Part shown: positions 1 to 6,493 of the stretch, piece by piece
Layout: every line of letters begins with the position of its first letter
How positions within the stretch are numbered: the stretch's first letter is position 1
From: Spirochaetaceae bacterium
Lineage (GTDB): Bacteria; Spirochaetota; Spirochaetia; PWKH01
Direction of reading: 5' to 3'
Length of the DNA stretch: 16,376 nucleotides
NCBI GenBank assembly: GCA_003557605.1
Contig: PWNW01000108.1
Span: 1-16,376 of the forward strand
The notes under the pieces: generated by a model
Databases searched by the model: none
The model's input: only the letters and a program-made list of their open reading frames with translations
What the model was told of the DNA's origin: nothing
Made by a program: the position numbers and the translations under genes

Positions 1-104
1 ACACCAGAGGCCGCATTACGGTACTGGACCGAGTCGGGCTCGAAAAACGAGTCTGTGAGTGCTATCAAGTTGTGAAAGATGAATTCGACCGGCTGTTACC
101 GTAA
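1..104 (+). CDS. Crp/Fnr-family transcriptional regulator, C-terminal end (partial)
   Basis: Only the last 33 codons are inside the window, in the frame starting at base 3 and ending in TAA at 102-104. The peptide contains RGRITVLDRVGLEKRVCECY, the typical tail of the winged helix-turn-helix of Crp/Fnr regulators: the wing strand, then an ILDR-x-GLE helix and a C-E-C-Y motif. The rest of the gene, including the cyclic-nucleotide-like sensor domain, lies upstream. It converges with the minus-strand beta-barrel gene. The family assignment is by motif recall from a short tail, so the effector and targets cannot be given. Confidence 0.6.
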   Translation, partial: TRGRITVLDRVGLEKRVCECYQVVKDEFDRLLP

Positions 105-146
105 AATCCAGCTGCCTGCATTACATCCACGTACATCAATCCGCAA

Positions 147-213
147 AACAGGATGTCTCTGCAGCGTATTCGGGATTACCAAATAATCTTTTCATGCAGA
201 GACCGTTCCTGTT
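147..213. repeat. Imperfect long inverted repeat between convergent genes
   Basis: AACAGGA (147-153) pairs perfectly with TCCTGTT (207-213). Inside it GTCTCTGCA (155-163) pairs perfectly with TGCAGAGAC (195-203). The two stems are separated by a small internal loop (T against CGT) and close a 31-base loop. It lies in the gap between the end of the + strand regulator and the end of the minus-strand beta-barrel gene. On the minus strand the stem is followed by TTTT (the last stem bases are included), so it could act as a terminator for the beta-barrel gene. The large loop is unusual for that role; a small mobile repeat or a structured RNA are alternatives. Confidence 0.5.
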
Positions 214-229
214 CGTATGAATTACCCGG

Positions 230-694
230 TTAGAATGCATACCTGGCACCAATACTTGCTCCGAACCCCAGTCCCATGCCGACTTCACCCTTTCGTACAA
301 GATCAAGTCCAGGCAGTGCTTCAATATAGAGCTCCACTGGACCATTGTTGATGTAATAGGAGAGACCCAGCACACCGCTCAATGTTAAATCAAGTTTCGA
401 CATCAAACCGAGGGGGACAGCTACTCCCAAATAGGGGAAAAAGTTCTGCCGCTCAATGGAAAATCTTCTGTCGGACTGGTAGAACTGGAGCTGCGGTCGT
501 ATATACATACCTTCTGTCTGCCAGTGCCCGAATCCGATATTTAACACAGCTGCTGTGTTTCGGTCCAGATTTACACGGGTTGTAACAAACGTTGCTGTCC
601 CGACTCCGACACCAATACTGAAATCTGAATTTGAGGCAGCAGGGAATGCAGCCAGCATACAGATCCCAATGAAAATAATAAGTTTTTTCTTCAT
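230..694 (-). CDS. Small outer-membrane beta-barrel-type protein
   Basis: 154 residues. The start at 694 was chosen over the in-frame ATG at 718 because AAGAGGA stands 8 bases before it and it begins directly with a signal peptide: MKKK, then a hydrophobic stretch to about residue 17 and a likely cleavage after the AAS near residue 20. The mature part is made of alternating hydrophobic/polar strands rich in Gly and aromatics, such as FSIGVGVGTATF, LTLSGVLGLSYY and MGLGFGASIGARYAF. It ends in Phe, as many outer-membrane barrels do for insertion by the Bam machinery. The strand-turn pattern, with an ELYIEALPGLDL strand and a final G-x-R-Y-x-F, resembles small surface proteins found in spirochaetes, but no family can be named safely. 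Location in the outer membrane is inferred. Confidence 0.6.
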   Translation of the reverse strand: MKKKLIIFIGICMLAAFPAASNSDFSIGVGVGTATFVTTRVNLDRNTAAVLNIGFGHWQTEGMYIRPQLQFYQSDRRFSIERQNFFPYLGVAVPLGLMSKLDLTLSGVLGLSYYINNGPVELYIEALPGLDLVRKGEVGMGLGFGASIGARYAF

Positions 695-824
695 AACACC
701 GTTCCTCTTACCGGACATGCATCAACAGACATCAAGCTGTCCAGCTTCTTTTTTGATTGATAAATCTTAAGCAGAAAACATCATGCTGCATTTTACCAAG
801 TCCTTGAATCCTCAATTAAGTTGC

Positions 825-849
825 TATCAGGGCCTCAGCAGCCCCGATA
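825..849 (-). terminator. Hairpin after the DUF4382 lipoprotein gene
   Basis: TATCAGGGC (825-833) and GCCCCGATA (841-849) form a 9-bp stem with one G-U pair and a 7-base loop, about 29 bases beyond the stop codon of the minus-strand lipoprotein gene. The flanks GTT/AAC can extend the stem across a small bulge. There is no strong U-run (CAACTTAATT follows on the minus strand), so termination would be weak or assisted. Confidence 0.4.
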
Positions 850-877
850 ACAATGGTGTTTTCATTTTTCCGAGATA

Positions 878-1846
878 TTACCAAGTCACATTTTCTAGAT
901 CATATGTGGTAGTATCCCCTGCGGTCACTTCAACATTAACACCAAGGGAAGTTGCCCCTTGGAACACCCCTTCGGTATCATATTCTGCACCATAGAGGTC
1001 ATATGTTCCTTCAGCGAGAAATGCCAGGACATAATCAGCTGCTTCTCCAGCTTTCAGTTCGCTGCTGGTCACCGCAAGAGGAAATCGTGTATCTCCCTCC
1101 GCCGGCTCTTCACTCTCTGTAGCACCGTATGTACCGCTCTCATAGGCATACACTTCATAGGTGCTGCCGTCGGCAAGTGCTGTTGACCCTTCGATATTTC
1201 CTGAAATTACTCCAGCCTGGTCGTTCACCATTAGGCGTAATACCGGTTTGAGATTATAATCTCCGTTTCCCAGTACCACTACAGCTCGCCTCAGGTCGAA
1301 GTCTGCGGTAATTTCCACTGTTCCATTTAGCGGCACAGAGAAATACCCGTTATTGGCTACGATCGCCTTATACCCAGACTGTGCTCCGCTTGGAACAAAG
1401 AGCTCTACGTCATAATCTGCATTAAATTCCCCTTCAATATAATTCGCATCATCTGAATTTCCTTTCGCTATCCAGGAACCAGAATCTGATAATGAGCTGC
1501 TTCCATCAGGGGCTCCCAGCATAAAGCGTATCTGCGTATAATTGCCGGAGGGAAGGGTTAACTCTCCCAGCATTCTAGATTCACCCCGAGTCAGTGCCAG
1601 CAGATCAAAGGTCTGAGGACCTTCGTAGTCGTGAAGAATTTCCCAACCCCCATTTGTCGTGTGGTACTGAATTTCTTCAATAGTGATGTAGACTCCTTGA
1701 ACATCCTCATCCGTCAGCGGGCTGTCGGTAATTGATACCTTCATCACCCCATACCCTGAAGATGTGTCGCAGGCACTAAACGCAAACAGTGCAATAACTG
1801 CTGCGGTTAAGCCGATCATAATCGTTCTTTTTCTCTTTCTCTGCAT
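878..1846 (-). CDS. DUF4382-type lipoprotein
   Basis: 322 residues when started at the ATG at 1846. The adjacent ATG at 1849 is possible, but GGAGG sits 7 bases from 1846 and only 4 from 1849. The longer frame up to 2005 lacks a signal peptide at its N-terminus. The start has a basic region (MQRKRKR), a hydrophobic core and the lipobox FSAC, giving lipidated Cys26. Residues about 33-200 match the DUF4382 pattern: MKVSITDSPLTDEDVQGVYI, then a strand ending before GGW, then FDLLALTRGE and LPSGNYTQIRFML, i.e. a beta-sandwich with the typical 'LxxGxYxQIR' strand. Residues about 225-322 look like a second carboxypeptidase-regulatory-like beta domain (GVISGNIEGSTALADGSTYE through VEVTAGDTTTYDL). 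It should be anchored at the periplasmic face of a membrane or at the surface. The function of this family is not established. Confidence 0.75.
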   Translation of the reverse strand: MQRKRKRTIMIGLTAAVIALFAFSACDTSSGYGVMKVSITDSPLTDEDVQGVYITIEEIQYHTTNGGWEILHDYEGPQTFDLLALTRGESRMLGELTLPSGNYTQIRFMLGAPDGSSSLSDSGSWIAKGNSDDANYIEGEFNADYDVELFVPSGAQSGYKAIVANNGYFSVPLNGTVEITADFDLRRAVVVLGNGDYNLKPVLRLMVNDQAGVISGNIEGSTALADGSTYEVYAYESGTYGATESEEPAEGDTRFPLAVTSSELKAGEAADYVLAFLAEGTYDLYGAEYDTEGVFQGATSLGVNVEVTAGDTTTYDLENVTW

Positions 1847-1849
1847 CAT

Positions 1850-2259
1850 GCTTCCTCCAATTAAGATTATTGTAAGTAATTTGCTGGCTATAGCTTCAGT
1901 GTTCTTTTCTCCAGCTTTCTGTTTGTAAGCTAACCCTTTAATCAGCGTGAGTCTGTACGCAGCCGCACATAAGGAATCAGAGCTTGACCTCAGCAGATGC
2001 ATCATCTATGAGTTCTCTGAATGCAGTTCAGTCAGTATTTCAATACCATAATTGGCGAAAAGCTCAGCATATCCCGGAAATGAGATTTTCAGCTCCTGGT
2101 CTGACAGATGATAGCCGCCCTGCGTAGATGCTCTGATGCAGGACGGCGCACCGAGCATACCGGAGACAGAAATACGCTGCAAAGAACTGCAGCGGAAATG
2201 ATGTAATCAGGATTTTGGCGGAGGGACAGGTATTGATGGGCGAAAGCTTATCTGTCACT
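1850..2259. other. Intergenic stretch between lipoprotein start and hydrolase end
   Basis: About 410 bases without a convincing intact gene. It carries the ribosome-binding site and presumably the promoter of the lipoprotein gene; TACAAT is visible on the minus strand, but without a good -35. It also holds a 10-bp inverted repeat with one mismatch (2114-2123 against 2138-2147, 14-base loop, no U-run) and a protein-like remnant frame at 2006-2158, described separately. Confidence 0.5.
2006..2158 (-). pseudogene. Possible gene remnant or 50-residue small ORF
   Basis: A 50-codon minus-strand frame from an ATG at 2158 to TAG at 2006-2008. Its C-terminal part has natural protein composition (LSDQELKISFPGYAELFANY, then GIEILTELHSENS). 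No Shine-Dalgarno precedes the ATG. The frame continues 16 codons further upstream (HHFRCSSLQRISVSG) before an in-frame TGA at 2207-2209. That is what the 3' end of a broken gene would look like, though a short genuine ORF or a chance frame cannot be excluded. It has no family assignment. It lies downstream of the split hydrolase in the same direction but in another frame. Confidence 0.3.
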
Positions 2260-2991
2260 TCAGTAGATACGGGTGTTCTGGATCCCGATGTTGTCAAGAT
2301 AGATGTCGCCCTTCGGAGTTCTGTCAAAGTTAAATGATATCTTTACCAGCTCTTCAAGGGAAACTGGGGAATTATCAGGCAGAAAATCAGCCGGCAGAAG
2401 ACCGTAGGTGGAAAATACCGGCTCTGAGGTAAACGAAACCTGCAGCGGCGGTTTGTACATCCGGTAGGTGAATGACGGCGGCAGCTTCCGGACTGCACCG
2501 ATCGGTAATGCTGCGCTGCTGCCCGCTGCATCAGTTATCTCAACAGTCAGATCCAACGGTTCAGCAGATTCCGCTGCATGAGCAATATCAAAAACCAGCA
2601 GTTTTTCCGCGCTGAGATTCAGTTTTTCCGGAAACTCAAGGGTCCAGGCATGCTGCTTCAAGGAATTCCATCCTATCCTCGCACTCACCGTATCCCTGCT
2701 GTCCTTTGATCCCAGATGCGGAGCTTCCTCCTTCCAGAGGGGCAGTTGTGAAGCTGAAATGACAGAACCTTCCTTGGCAGCTGTATGAAGATTCATATCC
2801 TCTGAGAAATCCGCAAGAATTTCCGTCTCTGCACTTCGGTACTGTACAAGCACCGACAATTCCCGAATCCACTGGTTCCCCAGCTGCCCATGCAGAAAAA
2901 GTTCTTCAAATTCCCTTCGGTCAAACAGCACAGCCTCAATAAATCCTCCGATATACATCTGTGCAGCCCTCTGCTGGATTTTCTCATCCAT
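2260..2991 (-). CDS. C-terminal part of the split alpha/beta hydrolase
   Basis: 243 residues. This frame is the direct in-frame continuation of the 3013-4491 gene: only one TGA and seven sense codons (LINRGSL) separate the two. Helical N-terminus (QQRAAQMYIGGFIEAVLFDR), then mostly beta segments, ending in a strand pair with FDRTPKGDIYLDNIGI that looks like a jelly-roll or carbohydrate-binding-like C-terminal domain. In relatives as I recall them this region is fused to the hydrolase, with a 'LLN-x-x-PLL...E-Q-R-x-IA..Y..AFLEATL' linker that matches the sequence spanning the TGA. It could be translated on its own: AGAGG lies 7 bases before the ATG at 2991. It ends with TGA. Separate expression, readthrough, or loss of the domain are all open. 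Confidence 0.6.
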   Translation of the reverse strand: MDEKIQQRAAQMYIGGFIEAVLFDRREFEELFLHGQLGNQWIRELSVLVQYRSAETEILADFSEDMNLHTAAKEGSVISASQLPLWKEEAPHLGSKDSRDTVSARIGWNSLKQHAWTLEFPEKLNLSAEKLLVFDIAHAAESAEPLDLTVEITDAAGSSAALPIGAVRKLPPSFTYRMYKPPLQVSFTSEPVFSTYGLLPADFLPDNSPVSLEELVKISFNFDRTPKGDIYLDNIGIQNTRIY

Positions 2992-3012
2992 GAGCGAGCC
3001 TCTGTTGATCAG

Positions 3013-4491
3013 TCAGGATGCGGCCGGCTGATCGATCATGCCCCACCGGCTGTTGAAGTATCCATGATTTGCCCCTTCAATATAGACAGAGGCTTTGAAC
3101 CCTGAAGCACCATCGGAAAATGAAACCCGGTCATATTGTTTCGACCCGGCAAAGGAGCGTACATCGCTGTCGGCTGAACCCTGCAGCACGAGATAGCTTA
3201 CATCTTTCAGCGCAGTCTTCTGCCTTCTCGGCAGATACTGCCCGTCTGAAGGAGCGACAGCTGCCACACCCCGGATTGAATATCCGTAGTCAAAGGGAAT
3301 CATGGCATTATCGGGATGGACCGGCAGGCTGTTGAAGAGCGCAGCAGCAGCAGCAGCTTCACCGCCCCTTGAATGGCCGATGAGCAAAATATTATCGGTG
3401 TCGACCTTGGCCTCGAATATATGTCCCGGGCTGGTATTCCAGTCATGCCAGAGCCTCAAATGCTCCAGCAGAAGATATCCCCTGGCGTCATTCTCCTGCG
3501 TAATCTCTCCCAGGAGGATCTCTGCAATTCCTCCGCCGTTGAGGAAGTTCTGATCCACAGAGACCGTGATGCAGCCGCGTTCAGCAAAAAACGTTCCAAG
3601 GTATTCATATCCGGGGTCAGAGAAATCAAACATGCTGTGGTTGCCATGCACCATCAGGACCAGAGGGAACGGTCCCTCACCCTGGGGATACCATACCCGG
3701 CCGTTGAGAGGAGCCGAAGCAAGATCAAATCCCCAGAAGCTTTTTCTCAGCAGTTGTGCTATGCCGCTTCCTTGCTGCACAAGCGGAGTAACATCAATCG
3801 GAGCGGTGATGATCTGTGCATCGGTGCTGTATTCACTGCGGTGTCTGTCAATGCCGCTTCCATAAGTAAGCGTGCCGACAGAGTAACCGCTCGATGCGAA
3901 AGGATCGAACGAAGCAGTCCCTGTACTAACCAGGGTATCATGGGCTGCTTCGTTAGCCGGTCCAGGCCAGATGAACCATATGGCGACAGCAATGATGCCT
4001 GCAGCACCGAGTGCGGTCAAAACTGATGATCCAAATTTTGAGCCCTCATGAGATGAAAGCCGTCCAATGCCTGCTCCGAGCAGTGTTGAAAAGATAATCA
4101 GATAGGAGATGATCAGCAGCACATTGAACATCTGGGAGAACAGCGGGTTGAGCATATTGAACATGAGAAAGACTGCTCCGACAACAACCCAGCGGAATTG
4201 ATCCGGAATGGTTCTCGCCTTGGCCAGCAGGGTGATAATGAAATTGCCCAGCAGAAATGATGCCCCTGCAGCAAGAGAAAGAAACAGCAGCGTCTGCATC
4301 CAGTCACGGATGCCGGAGGGAGGAGCGGAAAGCAGCATGCCGAACCAGAACAGCAGTATCACGGCAGCAACTGTTGAAGCAGCTCCCTTCCAGGCAGCAG
4401 GTCCGAAAGCTCCATGGTGATTCCAGAATTTCTTAACGCTATCACCGAAAGAAGTTCGGCTTCCGTCATTCTTGTTCTCAGGTGTGTTCAT
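3013..4491 (-). CDS. Membrane-anchored alpha/beta hydrolase, N-terminal part ended by an in-frame TGA
   Basis: 492 residues. AGGA precedes the start by about 5 bases. Residues about 36-176 contain roughly five membrane segments (36-55, 64-90, 101-117, 122-142, 156-176). The hydrolase fold follows from about 225. The oxyanion region is VHGNHS (281-286), the nucleophile elbow is GHSRGGEA with Ser374, the likely acid is Asp441 in LQGSADSD, and the likely catalytic His is His476 in GANHGYFN. The triad is therefore complete before the stop. The fold resembles large serine esterases/lipases of the dienelactone hydrolase/chlorophyllase superfamily; the substrate is unknown. The protein ends at DQPAAS, and the same frame continues after the TGA into 2260-2991, giving a 743-position product if the TGA were decoded. 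The membrane part would place the enzyme at the cytoplasmic membrane. The catalytic side cannot be decided. Confidence 0.75.
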   Translation of the reverse strand: MNTPENKNDGSRTSFGDSVKKFWNHHGAFGPAAWKGAASTVAAVILLFWFGMLLSAPPSGIRDWMQTLLFLSLAAGASFLLGNFIITLLAKARTIPDQFRWVVVGAVFLMFNMLNPLFSQMFNVLLIISYLIIFSTLLGAGIGRLSSHEGSKFGSSVLTALGAAGIIAVAIWFIWPGPANEAAHDTLVSTGTASFDPFASSGYSVGTLTYGSGIDRHRSEYSTDAQIITAPIDVTPLVQQGSGIAQLLRKSFWGFDLASAPLNGRVWYPQGEGPFPLVLMVHGNHSMFDFSDPGYEYLGTFFAERGCITVSVDQNFLNGGGIAEILLGEITQENDARGYLLLEHLRLWHDWNTSPGHIFEAKVDTDNILLIGHSRGGEAAAAAALFNSLPVHPDNAMIPFDYGYSIRGVAAVAPSDGQYLPRRQKTALKDVSYLVLQGSADSDVRSFAGSKQYDRVSFSDGASGFKASVYIEGANHGYFNSRWGMIDQPAAS

Positions 4492-4795
4492 GTCTTTCCT
4501 GGCTGAAAGTTTTCATATCGAAAGCATACAGCAGATTCATCTGACTGTCATGATAATCATGGGCGAATTAGCAGGGCAGGTAGGCGGTAATACTCCCCCA
4601 CCTGCCAGAGATTGGGTGAATGCAGCATATTGGGAATTCAGGAGGTTGCAACTGGTATTATGCAACACATGCAGATCAAGCGTATCCACCAACAGCTGCA
4701 TCCGTAATCTCAGGCATACCCAGGAGGTGCTGTTGTCCTACCGCTTATCATAAGTTGGCGTGAGGTTTTGATTGATTCACATGAAACGCTATTGA
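4492..4795. other. Intergenic stretch upstream of the hydrolase gene
   Basis: About 300 bases with no convincing gene. Two perfect inverted repeats are visible: GGCAGGT (4575-4581) with ACCTGCC (4600-4606), and GTTGCA (4645-4650) with TGCAAC (4661-4666). Neither is followed by a U-run on either strand. They would lie in the 5' leader or promoter region of the minus-strand hydrolase gene. No clear -35/-10 pair was recognised. Confidence 0.4.
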
Positions 4796-4832
4796 ATAAA
4801 AATGGGGGAAACCTATAGTTAGATTTCCCCCA
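4796..4832 (-). terminator. Rho-independent terminator of the acidic lipoprotein gene
   Basis: TGGGGGAAA (4803-4811) and TTTCCCCCA (4824-4832) form a perfect 9-bp stem with a 12-base loop. On the minus strand the stem is followed by TTTTTATT, and it begins 20 bases after the lipoprotein stop codon. This is the strongest intrinsic terminator in the window. Confidence 0.85.
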
Positions 4833-4851
4833 AAATGCTCAATACATTTGA

Positions 4852-5613
4852 TTAGCTTTCAAGACTATCTTCAAATGCCTCGAAAGAATTTTCGATATTG
4901 TCTTCAACTTGACTCGCTGCGTCGGAATCTGGAGTAATATCGTTTGGATCATACAGTCCATCTGCAGTTTCATTTAAAAACCAAGCACTTACATCGATAG
5001 CTAACACAATGCTGGTCTCACCGTCACTTATCTGAAGTGCGGGTTCAAATTCAATTTCAAAATCATCATTGAAGTCCTCTTGGACATATACAAAGTCTAT
5101 AGGATCAGCATCGCCTGATTGATATGTTCCAGTAACACGTATGCTTGCATCTATGGGCCAATCTGGATAGGTTGCTTCAAAAAACGCTACATGTTCATCG
5201 TCACCTTCCGGTGCATCAACTTCAATTTCTAGTTCGTCATAGTAAGCCTCAGGCACAAATATTCCATCAAATAATTTGGCTACCGATCCGTCCAAAGGCA
5301 GATCAAACAGAAATGGTCCTACTTCAAGATCTTCGACTTCAGAATCAGGGTTATCTGAATCAACATCGAGTTTTAACTCAAGAATAACCATTTCAACTTT
5401 CGTAACAACAATCTTAGATCCTCCAAGCTCTGTTGTTACTCCTTGTGATGCATTTGCATTCCTGCTTCCAGCAGTGCTTGAATCTTCAGTATTTCCCGTT
5501 ACATACAACGAAATCCCATTACTATCAGCACTTTCAGATCCAGACAAATTGCATGACACAAACACAAACACAGCAATCACTGATATAATCAGTATACGAA
5601 ATAATCGTTTCAT
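4852..5613 (-). CDS. Acidic DUF4382-like lipoprotein
   Basis: 253 residues. GGAG lies 9 bases before the ATG. The signal peptide is MKRLFR, a hydrophobic core and the lipobox FVSC, giving lipidated Cys21. Residues 22-60 are a Ser/Asn/Gly-rich linker. Residues about 65-210 carry beta strands with the same rhythm as the DUF4382 lipoprotein at 878-1846: a KIVVTKVEMVILELKL strand, FLFDLPLDG, then IFVPEAYYDELEIEVD. The C-terminus is very acidic (DPNDITPDSDAASQVEDNIE onward). Few basic residues follow the signal, so the mature protein should be strongly negative. The gene is visibly AT-richer than its neighbours (24 of 60 G+C by hand count at 5401-5460, against 37 of 60 at 13561-13620), which hints at a different origin. 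Its upstream neighbour is the three-frame remnant, only 32 bases away. Function unknown. Confidence 0.75.
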   Translation of the reverse strand: MKRLFRILIISVIAVFVFVSCNLSGSESADSNGISLYVTGNTEDSSTAGSRNANASQGVTTELGGSKIVVTKVEMVILELKLDVDSDNPDSEVEDLEVGPFLFDLPLDGSVAKLFDGIFVPEAYYDELEIEVDAPEGDDEHVAFFEATYPDWPIDASIRVTGTYQSGDADPIDFVYVQEDFNDDFEIEFEPALQISDGETSIVLAIDVSAWFLNETADGLYDPNDITPDSDAASQVEDNIENSFEAFEDSLES

Positions 5614-5645
5614 ATCTTTCTTCTCCTCATATGGTAAAATCAGTC

Positions 5646-6210
5646 TTACGGTCTGGAATCATCTGCTTCGGTTGTGCCGTTTCTGTTCGACATATGTTCT
5701 GCAGATTTCTCAGCCGGTATCTCCGCAGAAGGCCGCAAATCATCAGGTTTACCCGATTTATGCTCCTGCGCGGTTTTCTGAGCTTCAGTGCTCACTCCAG
5801 AGCGAATCAGTTCGCCCAGGTGCTCAGACTTGTCACGTTCTTCCCACTCTTCTATGTACCTCCAACTGGTTTCCAACCGCTTCAAGAATGGTCCGGGAAA
5901 CTCCTTGCTCATCATAGGTTTCATCTTTCAGACGAGAAGCGTTCTGGGCTAACGACAGAGCTAATTGAGCATGTTCTTCTGCATCAAGATCAGCTTGCTC
6001 ATCCCTTGCAAGGCTAAGGGCCTGCACTGCGAGTTCGGCATCTGCCCCTTCAGCTCTCTCCCATGAGAGATCATTGGAAGAATCCAGAAACAGCTTTTTC
6101 CTCTTCTTTCCGTGAAATCAAAGAAACTGACAGCCGCTGCACTCGTACATAATTCTCATTCTGTTCACCAGTGAACTCTCTACCTCTATGTACGAGGTAG
6201 GGTTGTCAAC
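5646..6210 (-). pseudogene. Probable decayed or frameshifted gene in three frames
   Basis: Three successive minus-strand frames look protein-like and hand over to one another. First, about 6205-6095: REFTGEQNENYVRVQRL then SLISRKEEEKAVSGFF, stopped by TGA. Second, 6117-5833: LSWERAEGADAELAVQALSL, then DEQADLDAEEHAQLALSLAQ and DETYDEQGVSRTILEA, ended by TGA. Third, 5924-5646: FLKRLETSWRYIEEWEERDK, SEHLGELIRSGVSTEAQ and a low-complexity acidic tail, ended by TAA. The second frame has no ATG, only an internal GTG at 6027. A short ATG frame (MRIMYECSGCQFL, from 6159) enters it through an in-frame TGA at 6118-6120. The simplest reading is one gene of about 180 codons broken by two frameshifts. The third frame alone could be a 92-residue gene from 5924, but it lacks a good ribosome-binding site. 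It stands 32 bases upstream of the acidic lipoprotein, as in an operon. I do not recognise the family. Confidence 0.4.
6180..6200. promoter_or_regulatory. Perfect 7-bp inverted repeat, possible operator
   Basis: CTACCTC (6180-6186) and GAGGTAG (6194-6200) are exact reverse complements around TATGTAC. On the minus strand a TTGACA hexamer lies just upstream (6209-6204), so the repeat would fall between -35 and -10 of a minus-strand promoter. No good -10 was found. The repeat also lies inside the first remnant frame. Confidence 0.3.
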
Positions 6211-6274
6211 ACTTCATTCGGTTTCAAAAATGTTACGGTTTTTTTTATACCCGTGGAGTTTTCGTGTTTCCAAA

Positions 6275-6288
6275 AGAACATCTGTTCT
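6275..6288. promoter_or_regulatory. Interrupted palindrome resembling a GAAC-N4-GTTC LexA box
   Basis: AGAACATCTGTTCT has perfect 6-base arms around TC and contains GAAC-N4-GTTC, the core of the SOS box known from Bacillus-type LexA. It lies about 115 bases upstream of the kinase promoter, in the divergent gap between the minus-strand remnant and the kinase. Which regulator binds, if any, is unknown. Spirochaete LexA sites differ between lineages. Confidence 0.3.
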
Positions 6289-6401
6289 CAGAATCCGGAT
6301 GAGAAATGAAGGACTGCACGTAAATATGGATCATGCCCCCGTGATGTGACAGGGAAAGTAGTACCATCGGCCGCATTGCCGGTTTCCTTTGCTTCATACT
6401 G

Positions 6402-6410
6402 TGGTATACT
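6402..6410 (+). promoter_or_regulatory. Extended -10 promoter of the hybrid kinase gene
   Basis: TGGTATACT is an extended -10 element (TG-n-TATACT). No good -35 is seen 17 bases upstream, as is common for extended -10 promoters. Transcription would begin near 6417, leaving a leader of about 75 bases before the TTG start at 6494. Confidence 0.5.
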
Positions 6411-6493
6411 TTTTCTACCAATTTGCAACCTTTTGTCGTAATGCAGATGTCCCGTCAAATAACACTGCAGACTTGGAATGCCGGGAGATAACC

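Noticed and set aside
734..754. AAGCT/AGCTT hairpin followed by a T-run on the + strand
   Set aside because: It looks like a terminator on the + strand, but no + strand gene precedes it; it lies just upstream of the minus-strand beta-barrel gene, and the stem is only 5 bp.
2985..3015. Selenocysteine insertion at the in-frame TGA of the hydrolase
   Set aside because: The only hairpin after the TGA is CTCAT-GG-ATGAG, too short and too far downstream for a bacterial SECIS, and no Cys/redox motif surrounds the TGA.
3373..4026. 217-codon + strand open frame antisense to the hydrolase
   Set aside because: It mirrors the well-supported hydrolase coding strand and shows no recognisable domain or ribosome-binding site.
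4620..4754. 44-codon + strand frame starting MQHIGNSGGCNWYY
   Set aside because: No convincing ribosome-binding site or domain, and a cysteine-rich tail; cannot be told from chance.
2006..6120. Genome-wide reassignment of TGA to tryptophan, suggested by in-frame TGA at 3013, 2207 and 6118
   Set aside because: TGA is used as a normal stop in this window (reductase end at 12429-12431 inside TGATG, regulator end at 13815, C-terminal hydrolase part at 2260), so recoding of all TGA codons does not fit.
6389..6493. N-terminal extension of the hybrid kinase from the TTG at 6389
   Set aside because: The extension is not typical of PocR proteins, overlaps the extended -10 at 6402-6410, and lacks a Shine-Dalgarno; TTG at 6494 has GGGAG at proper distance.
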